Part shown: positions 18,402-25,953 of the stretch, piece by piece
Layout of the letters: each line of letters opens with the position of its first letter
Numbering within the stretch: position 1 is the stretch's first letter
Source of the DNA: Lentimicrobiaceae bacterium
GTDB lineage: Bacteria; Bacteroidota; Bacteroidia; Bacteroidales; F082
DNA length: 63,310 bases
NCBI GenBank assembly: GCA_018661505.1
Contig: JABJIE010000015.1
Span: 72,424 to 135,733, forward strand
Direction: 5' to 3'
Notes under the pieces: model-generated
The model's database searches: none
What the model was told of the DNA's origin: nothing
Seen by the model: the letters and a program-made list of their open reading frames with translations, nothing else
Program-made: the position numbers and the translations under genes

Positions 18402-19682
18402 TTATACGATTGTACGTTTATTGCGATAATACCAAGAAACTGTTATGCATAATAAAAAGAATATCAATAGGTATAAAACGTATCTTAGTATCTCAATAAA
18501 ACCTGCATCTCTTAAAAATATATCGTAATAACCATTTAGAGCCCAATTAAGAGGGGAAAGCTGACTTATCATTTGCATAAATTCAGACATCATAAAAACA
18601 GGTACCCATATTCCTCCAATTGCAGCCAGTATTACAACAGAGATTGAGCCAAATATTGAACTTTGCTCTTGAGAAGTTGAAATTGTTCCTATGAGAACTC
18701 CATATCCTGATGCTGCAAGAGCAACCGCTGCGGTCATTATTAATAAGGAAATAATGTTTCCTGAGATTAAAAGCTCTGGAAGTCCAAATAAGGGAAGTAT
18801 TAATATCCCCACAGCTATCATGGTAATTGCTTGTATTATGCCTATCATAAAATAGGTTGTTACCTTTCCAATTAATACAGGCAGATTAGATCCTGATATG
18901 ATTCTAAGTCTTTTTGAGATTCCGCTTTCCCTCTCCTTAATAATATTACCTGCAAGAGGGATTACTATGAAAAACATCGCAAATATTGTCCATGCAGGTA
19001 CATTATGTTGAACAGAATTTGGTATATATTCTTCATTATCACCAGCATTTCTAGTATCTATATCTATAACTTCAGCAAATTGATTAGCGTTACGAAGTTC
19101 CATTCCTAGAAGATCTTCAAAAAGAGCAGAATAAATATCAAATATCATTTTTGCTTCAACTCCTGAAGAGAATTGGTTAATGGCACTCGATATTGATTGT
19201 TTAAATGAATTCTTAGTGATGGGATCGAAATAGAGATCAACCTTTGCTGGGGTACTTATATAAGGTGTTTCATTGAAAATAAGTGAGTCTTCAGGTGGTA
19301 AAATGCTTACTATATTATATCTAATATTATTTCGCATCTGATCTGAAGAATGCTCATTAATAACTATTCCAATTTGAAACTCACCACTCATAACGCGCTC
19401 CTGTAGGGATTTGATGTCAGTATTTTCAAACTGTTCATGAACGTCAAAAAACTTTGACTTATTTAAACCATCAACAATGTTTAACCCAAATGTATCCTTA
19501 TCTAGGTCCAAAATAAGTATTGGCAATTTTTTTTCTTCTATTGTTTTGAAGGTAGAGTCTTGCAATAGAGTCATTATGATAATTAGTAAAATAGGCATCC
19601 CAAAAAGCATTGCAAGCCCTGCTATGTCACGCAGAAGTAACTTGATATCCTTTTGTGTTGTTGCCAAATATCTTCTCATCAT
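18402..19682 (-). CDS. ABC-2 type exporter permease
   Basis: 426 residues. One membrane segment near residues 20-42, a large extracytoplasmic domain (about 45-225), then five membrane segments to the C-terminus (for example WTIFAMFFIVIPLAGNIIK and IFGSISVVILAAIGGIWVPV). This is the typical ABC2_membrane_3 plan of YhhJ/DrrB-like exporters. Paired with the ATPase gene 10 bp upstream. It probably exports the lipid product of the cluster, or moves it to the outer leaflet. Confidence 0.88.
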   Translation of the reverse strand: MMRRYLATTQKDIKLLLRDIAGLAMLFGMPILLIIIMTLLQDSTFKTIEEKKLPILILDLDKDTFGLNIVDGLNKSKFFDVHEQFENTDIKSLQERVMSGEFQIGIVINEHSSDQMRNNIRYNIVSILPPEDSLIFNETPYISTPAKVDLYFDPITKNSFKQSISSAINQFSSGVEAKMIFDIYSALFEDLLGMELRNANQFAEVIDIDTRNAGDNEEYIPNSVQHNVPAWTIFAMFFIVIPLAGNIIKERESGISKRLRIISGSNLPVLIGKVTTYFMIGIIQAITMIAVGILILPLFGLPELLISGNIISLLIMTAAVALAASGYGVLIGTISTSQEQSSIFGSISVVILAAIGGIWVPVFMMSEFMQMISQLSPLNWALNGYYDIFLRDAGFIEILRYVLYLLIFFLLCITVSWYYRNKRTIV

Positions 19683-19692
19683 TTTCTTTTAT

Positions 19693-20439
19693 CTAATCTC
19701 TTAAACGTTTTCCTGTTTTCTCTAAAAATATATCTTCTAGAGATGAGCAATGAGTATGTTCGTTTATTAATTTTTTTGGATGCCCTCTACATATTATCTT
19801 TCCCATATCTATTATGGCAATGCTCGAGCAAAATTTTTCTGCTTCCTCCATATGATGAGATGTATACACTAATGTCATCCCATTATTTTTTAAAGCTGTT
19901 AGGTAATCCATGATTACATTTCGCGACTGCACATCAATACCAACAGTAGGCTCATCAAGAAATAAAATATCCGGTGTATGTAATATTCCGGCAATCAAAT
20001 TTAAACGACGTTTCATTCCTCCTGAGTATGTTTCCACAAGTTGATTTTTCTTTTGCTTAAGACCAAATATATTAAGCAGTTCATTAATTCTATTATTGAG
20101 AATGGAGGATCTCATACCATACATTCGACCAAAAAACTTAAGGTTTTCGGTTGCGGTAAGTTGTGGAAATAATGCAATGTCCTGTGGGACAACTCCAATC
20201 AATTTTCTAACCTTTTCCACATTTTCAGTTATTTCTAAACCACCTATTGATATGTTACCACTTGTTGGCTTTAAAAGACTGCTAAGCATGGATATTGTAG
20301 TGGTTTTTCCAGCGCCATTGGGGCCAAGTAAACCAAAAAACTCGCCTTTGTTAATTTGGAGATCAATATTATCTACAGCAGCAATACTTGTATTAGGATA
20401 TACTTTTGTTAGTGATAATATATTTAATGTGGGACTCAT
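19693..20439 (-). CDS. ABC transporter ATP-binding protein
   Basis: 248 residues with Walker A GLLGPNGAGKTTT, Q-loop VPQDI, signature YSGGMKRRLNL and Walker B DILFLDEPTVGID. It energises the permease encoded next. The start overlaps the BtrH-like gene's stop by 4 bp (ATGA), indicating translational coupling. Drug/polyketide exporter (DrrA-like) type. Confidence 0.93.
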   Translation of the reverse strand: MSPTLNILSLTKVYPNTSIAAVDNIDLQINKGEFFGLLGPNGAGKTTTISMLSSLLKPTSGNISIGGLEITENVEKVRKLIGVVPQDIALFPQLTATENLKFFGRMYGMRSSILNNRINELLNIFGLKQKKNQLVETYSGGMKRRLNLIAGILHTPDILFLDEPTVGIDVQSRNVIMDYLTALKNNGMTLVYTSHHMEEAEKFCSSIAIIDMGKIICRGHPKKLINEHTHCSSLEDIFLEKTGKRLRD

Positions 20440-21464
20440 AAACTCTTATTTAATTTATTGAGTTCTTTAAAGAATATTTCTTCCTTATCTGCTATGACTA
20501 ATAAAAGGTCAGCAGCCTTATCATAGCTCTCGTCTACTGTATTTCTATTCTTAACAATTCTTCCTGTAATTATTGCAAACTCTCTCCATAGATCGCCAAT
20601 ACTGGTTAATTCGAATGATAGCTCTCGCAATTTTTCATTTTGCATTATTTCTGCTGCTTCCTGAATAAATGCTGAGTACATATACCTGAAACCTGCACCA
20701 CCTGTTCCTATCTCCTCTTGGGCTCTTACAATTTGACCTGTATACGATGCTGCTCTGCGTGAACTGAGTTTTTTTGGATAGGATCTTACTTTTTTTGCTA
20801 AATACCTAATTCCTTTAACTCCAAACATGGGAATTGGGATTGTTAGCATATCTTTACACGTATGGGCAATGCCCTTTTTTATTGCAGACTTTAAATCAAT
20901 CTCCTTGGGTACAAATTTTGGCCAATACATATGGCCTTTAGGCGCAAATAAACCTCTTGCATATCGTACTTTGAGAAGCTCATTATAGGATAGCGATTCA
21001 TAGCCTTCCATAATAGGATCACTTATGAGATATGTATTATCTTTTTTTTCAAAAACAATTATGTTGTGTGCATTGAAGTGAAAACGATAAGGATCTGGGA
21101 AGTAAGTTAAATGATAAACTCCAACCAGCATTCCTGTTGGGATGCCGTTCTGCAAATTTTTATCTAAGGCTTCCATAGATTTATGCGGATTGGAATAGCG
21201 ATGCTTTTCAAATTTTATTCCCAATCGTTTTGACAAACGTTTAAATATCATACCAGGCAAAGGTCGAAATGAAGTAACAGGAATACCTCCAACTTTTAAA
21301 AATGGCATATGAGAAAAAAATAACCCTGAACCAATTCCAAATACCATTGGCTCACTCAATTTAATACCATAAAAATTGAGCATATTTGAAACAACTCCAT
21401 TTTCACAATGTGCAGATTGCTTATGTTCAAAATGGATGTTATTTTTTTCGTTAGTTGTTGTCAT
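20436..21464 (-). CDS. BtrH-like acyltransferase (BtrH N-terminal domain protein)
   Basis: 342 residues. The N-terminal half matches the BtrH_N family, a cysteine-protease-like fold: Cys20 in SAHCENGVVSNML, His133 in FNAHNIIVFEK and Asp149 in YLISDP make a plausible Cys-His-Asp triad. In butirosin synthesis BtrH moves an acyl group from an ACP to an aminoglycoside. In a cluster with its own ACP and DarA/DarB, the simplest reading is transfer of an ACP-bound acyl chain to another molecule, such as a resorcinol hydroxyl. The C-terminal half (about 180-342) is helical and unassigned. Role inferred. Confidence 0.75.
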   Translation of the reverse strand: MTTTNEKNNIHFEHKQSAHCENGVVSNMLNFYGIKLSEPMVFGIGSGLFFSHMPFLKVGGIPVTSFRPLPGMIFKRLSKRLGIKFEKHRYSNPHKSMEALDKNLQNGIPTGMLVGVYHLTYFPDPYRFHFNAHNIIVFEKKDNTYLISDPIMEGYESLSYNELLKVRYARGLFAPKGHMYWPKFVPKEIDLKSAIKKGIAHTCKDMLTIPIPMFGVKGIRYLAKKVRSYPKKLSSRRAASYTGQIVRAQEEIGTGGAGFRYMYSAFIQEAAEIMQNEKLRELSFELTSIGDLWREFAIITGRIVKNRNTVDESYDKAADLLLVIADKEEIFFKELNKLNKSL

Positions 21465-21891
21465 TTATATTTTGTTTTTCTTCGGTATTGCGCAAATCAG
21501 CATTTAAAAATACTTCTCGTTTTACCCCAAATACTTCGCAGTATTTATCAATCATTTCATCACTCAGATTTTTAAAAACACTGGGTTTTAGATGTCTTCT
21601 TACTCTCCATTTCCATATTCTCATGTAGGAAGCAACTATTCCAACATCCATTATATTTTTTTCTATGTAGTAGGCTATGGGGCTTGATTTTCCTTTTATA
21701 ACATTTTGCCTTGCTTTCTCTATTCGGTCATTTACATTATCCCATGCATCTTGCATAACCTCATTCTTTGCATCCCATCCTACAGATTTTACAGTAGTAT
21801 AATTTCCTTTTTCATCAACAGAATAAACAGGTTCTCTAAATTTACCCTGCATCATATTTGCATCGTCTTGTGGTACATCCTTTGATTTCAT
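21451..21891 (-). CDS. Conserved-looking protein of unknown function in the dar cluster
   Basis: 146 residues from the ATG at 21891; a longer reading from 21951 would overlap the upstream gene and adds a poor N-terminus. No signal peptide or clear membrane segment, rich in charged residues. Recognisable stretches are KGKSSPIAYYIEKNIMDVGI and RIWKWRVRRHLKP. I do not recognise the family. It starts 7 bp after the ApeP-like gene and overlaps the BtrH-like gene by 14 bp, so it is made together with the pathway enzymes. A partner or scaffold for acyl transfer is possible but unsupported. Confidence 0.7.
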   Translation of the reverse strand: MKSKDVPQDDANMMQGKFREPVYSVDEKGNYTTVKSVGWDAKNEVMQDAWDNVNDRIEKARQNVIKGKSSPIAYYIEKNIMDVGIVASYMRIWKWRVRRHLKPSVFKNLSDEMIDKYCEVFGVKREVFLNADLRNTEEKQNINDNN

Positions 21892-21898
21892 GTGCAGA

Positions 21899-22315
21899 TT
21901 ATTGTAAAAAAATATTAAGATCTCCCTCGGCAATAAGGTTCTCTCCCTCAAAAACTTTGCCTTTTACTACTAGTGCAGACATTAATTCTGTAATGACTTC
22001 TACTTTTGTGACAATTGTACTATTTATAGTTGGCTGCTTAAATATTTTCAGTTTTTTTACTGATCCTATGAATCCAACAGCTGGGGGTTTACCTTGGATA
22101 TAAGCTTCATATCCAGACCTTAGCGCTGCGGTCTGCGCTATATTTTCAATAATTCCTACTTCTGAAAACTGACCATTGAAACAAAATATATTATCAGAAC
22201 TTATGGTTAACGAAGATGTGGTACTTATACTATTGTGATTAATCAGTTTATCCAACATTATCATGGGTATATCCTGGGGGATTAATTCAGAAATATCAAT
22301 TTTCTTAGGTAACAT
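21899..22315 (-). CDS. ApeP-like hotdog dehydratase subunit lacking the catalytic His
   Basis: 138 residues. LIPQDIPMIMLDKL and GIIENIAQTAALRSG match the FabA/FabZ-like ApeP pattern, and GKPPAVGFIGSVKKLKIF matches the strand after it. The FabZ catalytic His (GHF) is replaced in FNGQF by Gln49, while the Glu on the central helix is kept (Glu57). A six-residue deletion separates the two sites compared with FabZ. In FabZ dimers the active site takes His from one chain and Glu from the other, so this protein plus the product of 12277-12648 could form one working site. Confidence 0.8.
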   Translation of the reverse strand: MLPKKIDISELIPQDIPMIMLDKLINHNSISTTSSLTISSDNIFCFNGQFSEVGIIENIAQTAALRSGYEAYIQGKPPAVGFIGSVKKLKIFKQPTINSTIVTKVEVITELMSALVVKGKVFEGENLIAEGDLNIFLQ

Positions 22316-22362
22316 AAGTAATGTTTAACTTTCAAAAATAAAAAAAACATTAACCGCAAGGT

Positions 22363-23502
22363 TTAAACAGCCGTTAGCAGCACATATGTGTAGGAGAATC
22401 TTGCACTTTCAGGAATCATCATAAGTATTTTATCCCCGATTTTTAATCTGCCTGAATTAAACAATTCTTCGACCATCAGCATGCCAGAAGCAGCACCGAC
22501 ATTGCCAATTTTAGTAAGATTAATAAACCATTTTTCTTCGGGTATATCGATGTTGTATTCTTTGAGGTTTTCGATAATTTTTTTCTTAAAAAACATTGAT
22601 GATAGGTGAGGTAAAAAATAGGTTATGGAATCAACATCAAGATTTCTTTTTTCTAAAAGTTCATTGAAATGGTTGTTGCCTTTTTCAATTATATTGTTCT
22701 GAAGTAATTTAGCATCCTGTTTTAAGGAAAAAACAGAACTTAGTATTTGATCACCATTATTGAGCTCTCTCCATCCAGTGGTGCTTCCATCTTCATTTTT
22801 AACACATCCAGCATACATACATGTATCTAGTTCATTGGCAAATGATTTTACATCTATCCACTCTATTTTTAGTGATATACCATTATCATTGGGCTTGTCT
22901 TGTACTAGTGCTGCAACTGCGCCATCTGAAAGCATCCATCTTAGGAAATCTTTTTCAAAAGCTATGTAAGGATTGTCTTCAACTTCCTTCCTTTTATCAA
23001 TTTCAGATTGAAAATTCTGAGCTAACATCCATGATGAGAATGTTTCAGAAGCTACGTTTACGGCATTCTTGGATTCTCCAGATTTTAAGGCTAGATAGGC
23101 ATATTTGAGTGATAACATACCCGCATTGCATGTACCCTGAGCTGACATCGTTTCAAGGTTATGCTTACCACCTAATTCACCATGTACCATAAGTGAATGC
23201 GAAGGTTGTATAGCATCTGGTGATGATGTACCACTTGTAAGTAAGTCTATATCTTCAACTTTAAGCTTGTTTTTTAGAAGTTTTAATACTGCCAATGATG
23301 CTAGCTTGGCATTTGTATGCGTAATTTTCCCTTTGTCATCCAGTGCATAATACCTAGTTTTAATACCATTGTTTCTAAGTATAAGGTTTCTGCTCTTTGA
23401 TTCATTTCCATTTATTAATCCTAACCTGCTTTCCATCTGATCGTTGGTAACGGCATCGTTAGGCATATATTTTTCTACTTTATTTATGTAGGCATTGCTC
23501 AT
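22363..23502 (-). CDS. darB: DarB, FabH-like ketosynthase for dialkylresorcinol synthesis
   Basis: 379 residues from the ATG at 23502, which sits 2 bp after darA's stop; a longer reading to 23577 would run into darA. FabH-type triad Cys125 (QGTCNAGM), His299 (FLPHLSS) and Asn334 (KIGNVGAASG). DarB condenses two acyl thioesters to the cyclohexanedione precursor of 2,5-dialkylresorcinols. Adjacent darA makes the assignment strong. Its C-terminus ends in the usual ARFSYTYVLL pattern. Confidence 0.87.
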   Translation of the reverse strand: MSNAYINKVEKYMPNDAVTNDQMESRLGLINGNESKSRNLILRNNGIKTRYYALDDKGKITHTNAKLASLAVLKLLKNKLKVEDIDLLTSGTSSPDAIQPSHSLMVHGELGGKHNLETMSAQGTCNAGMLSLKYAYLALKSGESKNAVNVASETFSSWMLAQNFQSEIDKRKEVEDNPYIAFEKDFLRWMLSDGAVAALVQDKPNDNGISLKIEWIDVKSFANELDTCMYAGCVKNEDGSTTGWRELNNGDQILSSVFSLKQDAKLLQNNIIEKGNNHFNELLEKRNLDVDSITYFLPHLSSMFFKKKIIENLKEYNIDIPEEKWFINLTKIGNVGAASGMLMVEELFNSGRLKIGDKILMMIPESARFSYTYVLLTAV

Positions 23503-23504
23503 TT

Positions 23505-24425
23505 TTATTGTGCTTTTAATCTTACTCCCTTGTAGTATTTGAGTTTTCTGCGAATTCGCATGAATAACACTGGCCAAGTCAGATAATAAATCAAAGAAGC
23601 AATTGGCGAAACGACAAAAATAACAAACAAAAGATACCTACTAAACAATTTTAACCTAAAGGCACGTTTATTAGATTCTGGGCCACCTTTCTTCAAAATA
23701 AATTTTGACCATATTTTGAACATTCGCTTTCCTTTTTCCTCAATTGAAACAATATCTGGAATAAGTCGAACAGCTTTCAGGGCAATTAATTTTTCATTTA
23801 AATTATCATAATCAGAGTTAATTACTGAATTGCTTATTACAGGAGAAAGAATACTAACATTAGAAATATCCTCATCAGAAATACCAGGTTTTGGAAAAAT
23901 GCCCAAATACTTGTTCTTTTTTCCGCTCATCATCCAATAAATTATTGTTATAACACTTACTAAATTGTAGTGTTTGTCACACAAAGCTATATTTCCAACA
24001 AGTTTACCATTACATTCATAAATCATTTTCTTGATTTCCTCCTGTGCCATTACCCACATGTTTCTTGCTCCAATAACAGTTAAAACTGGCTTGTTCGCCA
24101 GAATAGATTTAGCCTGATTACACTTGAGAAATGAAGTTATTGGAATTGCTGGAGATAAAAACCAGATTGGGTAACCAATTATTATCAAATCATAATCTAT
24201 TTGTTCATCAATGTTTAATGGTGTGATATCTGAAGGGATCATCTGCACAGATTCAGGCATTGCATTCCAAAAAGATTTCCCTGTCCATGGAAATGGAAAA
24301 TCAGGAATTGGCTTTATCTTGTGGTAATGAATCTTAATTTTGTCAGATAAGTTGTGGGTAATATTAGTAACTATATCATCCAACTGACCAGACTGAGAAT
24401 ATGTTATTACTAAAACATGTTTCAT
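23505..24425 (-). CDS. darA: DarA, dialkylresorcinol condensing enzyme/aromatase
   Basis: 306 residues. Flavodoxin-like N-terminus with the FMN loop TYSQSGQLDD, followed by the characteristic FPFPWTGKSFWNAMPESV and the GYPIWFLSPAIP motif. A hydrophobic segment near 268-290 suggests membrane association. DarA is thought to oxidise the DarB product to the aromatic resorcinol. It is the first gene of the minus-strand dar operon and is divergent from the PHP-like gene. The family match is by remembered pattern and is strong because darB follows. Confidence 0.85.
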   Translation of the reverse strand: MKHVLVITYSQSGQLDDIVTNITHNLSDKIKIHYHKIKPIPDFPFPWTGKSFWNAMPESVQMIPSDITPLNIDEQIDYDLIIIGYPIWFLSPAIPITSFLKCNQAKSILANKPVLTVIGARNMWVMAQEEIKKMIYECNGKLVGNIALCDKHYNLVSVITIIYWMMSGKKNKYLGIFPKPGISDEDISNVSILSPVISNSVINSDYDNLNEKLIALKAVRLIPDIVSIEEKGKRMFKIWSKFILKKGGPESNKRAFRLKLFSRYLLFVIFVVSPIASLIYYLTWPVLFMRIRRKLKYYKGVRLKAQ

Positions 24426-24485
24426 ATCATCAAAATGATTGTGGATATTATTATAGGTTAAAATTTAATCTTTTAAATAATGATA

Positions 24486-24527
24486 ACGTAGAATACACTT
24501 TATTCATAAAAACTTATTCATCTACGT
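24486..24527. promoter_or_regulatory. Inverted and direct repeats upstream of darA
   Basis: Arms ACGTAGA (24486-24492) and TCTACGT (24521-24527) enclose two TTATTCAT direct repeats (24500-24507 and 24514-24521, 14-nt period). The arrangement is suggestive of a regulator site for the dar operon. No binding protein can be named. Confidence 0.35.
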
Positions 24528-24718
24528 GTAATTATGAATTACTCTTATCAGTTAATCCACAGTCAAATAAACACTTTTAATAATTAAACCCCAATGGAAA
24601 TTAATAGTGATGTTTGGCAAATAAAGAACCGAAAATTGATACTTCAAATATAATAATAATATCAAAATATGAAAAAAGTTCCTTGATAGTATTATCATAA
24701 TTTGGAACCGTATTTTTA

Positions 24719-24726
24719 TAATTTTG
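24719..24726 (+). promoter_or_regulatory. -7 box of the PHP-like gene
   Basis: TAATTTTG (TAnnTTTG); predicted start near 24733, leaving about 12 nt to the ATG at 24745. A TTTG at 24701-24704 is closer (14 bp) than usual. It argues against the TTG start at 24736. Confidence 0.45.
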
Positions 24727-24744
24727 CATTAACTATTGTTTACT

Positions 24745-25953
24745 ATGAAAAAACTATTTCGTATAACGCTTAAGTTTTTAATGTATTTGCTGATAATCAT
24801 ATTTGGCATCCTTGTAATATTCTATTTACTTGCACCAGTATACAAGTTTTCTGGTCCAGTTCCATTTTCAGGAAATAAGTTATACAATCCGTATAAGAAC
24901 ATTGATTCTACATATTGGAAAAAATATAACTTTCAAGTTCAGTCAAAAGCCTGGCTAGGTTTAACCAATGGTCGTAAAAATTCCAATCAAAGAATAGATA
25001 GTATATATAAAATTCTAGGGTTTGATCATGTTGCTACTTCGGATTATCAAAAAATAAACGAATATGGAAAAGATAAACCATCCTATATTCCCACCTACGA
25101 GCATGGATTTAATATTTTTAAAACACATCAGGTATGCATTGGTTCTCAAAGGGTGTTGTGGATAGATTTGATGTTTGGACAAACCTTAAGTATGAAGCAA
25201 TGGATTTTAGATGAGTTGAAAAAATCAAATCGATTTGTTGTAATTGCTCATCCTCTATTGCGTGATGGATATAGCATTGAAGATATGAAATATCTTACCA
25301 ATTATGATGCCATAGAAGTGTTAAATAACATACGTGTTTCAACAAATCATTGGGACGAAGCCCTTTCTTCAGGTCAACTAGCTTATATAATAGGAAATGA
25401 TGATGCCCATGATGTTTTAAATTCCAATGATGTTGGCAGAAGGTTCACAATGATTAATGCTTCTAATACTGAAAGTGAGTTAATACTCACCCAGCTTGAA
25501 AAGGGAGTTTATTATGGTATGGATTTTGTCAGGATTGATGATGAACCAATGAACGATAAAGTAAAACGATCAAAGAACTTACCCATACTAAATTCGGCAA
25601 AGCTATACGGAGATACCTTGTTTGTTTCGGTGAATAAAATGGCAAAGCAAATAAGGTTTATAAGCGATAATGGAGAGGTTGTAAAGTCTGCAGATAGTAC
25701 ATCATTTAGTTCATGTAAAATGGATGATCGAAATACTTATTTAAGAACTGAGATTGAATTTTATGATGACTCTAAAATAATGTTAAATCCGATAGTTAGA
25801 TACTCAGGAGACCATCCAGAAACAAAAAAAACGGCTGTAATAGATTCTAAAGCTACACTGATGCTAAGGATGATATACTTTATAATAGGTCTTACCATTG
25901 TGTATGGCATATCCCGAATTAGAAAGTCAAGAAAGTTAAAAAGAAATAGATGA
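24745..25953 (+). CDS. Membrane-anchored PHP-like protein with degenerate metal site
   Basis: 402 residues. N-terminal membrane segment (about 10-30) and C-terminal one (about 372-390); the middle has the layout of PHP-domain phosphoesterases: LGFDHVATSDYQKIN, EHGFNIFKTHQ, VIAHPLLRDGYS and IGNDDAHD. The N-terminal HxH metal motif expected before WLGLTNG is replaced (NFQVQSKAWLG), so catalysis is doubtful. Start chosen at the ATG 24745, just after the promoter. It overlaps the glycosyltransferase start by 4 bp (ATGA), so the two act together, perhaps in cell-surface glycan or lipid modification. Function unknown. Confidence 0.7.
   Translation: MKKLFRITLKFLMYLLIIIFGILVIFYLLAPVYKFSGPVPFSGNKLYNPYKNIDSTYWKKYNFQVQSKAWLGLTNGRKNSNQRIDSIYKILGFDHVATSDYQKINEYGKDKPSYIPTYEHGFNIFKTHQVCIGSQRVLWIDLMFGQTLSMKQWILDELKKSNRFVVIAHPLLRDGYSIEDMKYLTNYDAIEVLNNIRVSTNHWDEALSSGQLAYIIGNDDAHDVLNSNDVGRRFTMINASNTESELILTQLEKGVYYGMDFVRIDDEPMNDKVKRSKNLPILNSAKLYGDTLFVSVNKMAKQIRFISDNGEVVKSADSTSFSSCKMDDRNTYLRTEIEFYDDSKIMLNPIVRYSGDHPETKKTAVIDSKATLMLRMIYFIIGLTIVYGISRIRKSRKLKRNR

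Larger units (their letters stand above)
24426..24744. other. Divergent intergenic region between darA and the PHP-like gene
   Basis: About 320 bp, very AT-rich. It holds an inverted repeat (24486-24527) enclosing a direct repeat, both 60-100 bp upstream of darA, and a -7 box for the plus-strand gene at 24719-24726. I find no perfect TAnnTTTG box facing darA, so that operon may depend on an activator or another sigma factor. Confidence 0.5.

Noticed and set aside
22363-23577. Longer DarB start at 23577
   Set aside because: It would overlap darA by 73 bp; the ATG at 23502, 2 bp after the darA stop, gives the standard FabH-like N-terminus.
12277-24425. Plain fatty-acid synthesis cluster (FAS II)
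   Set aside because: darA/darB, half-site dehydratases, a pseudo-KS and BtrH are not FAS II parts, and fabD/fabG are missing.
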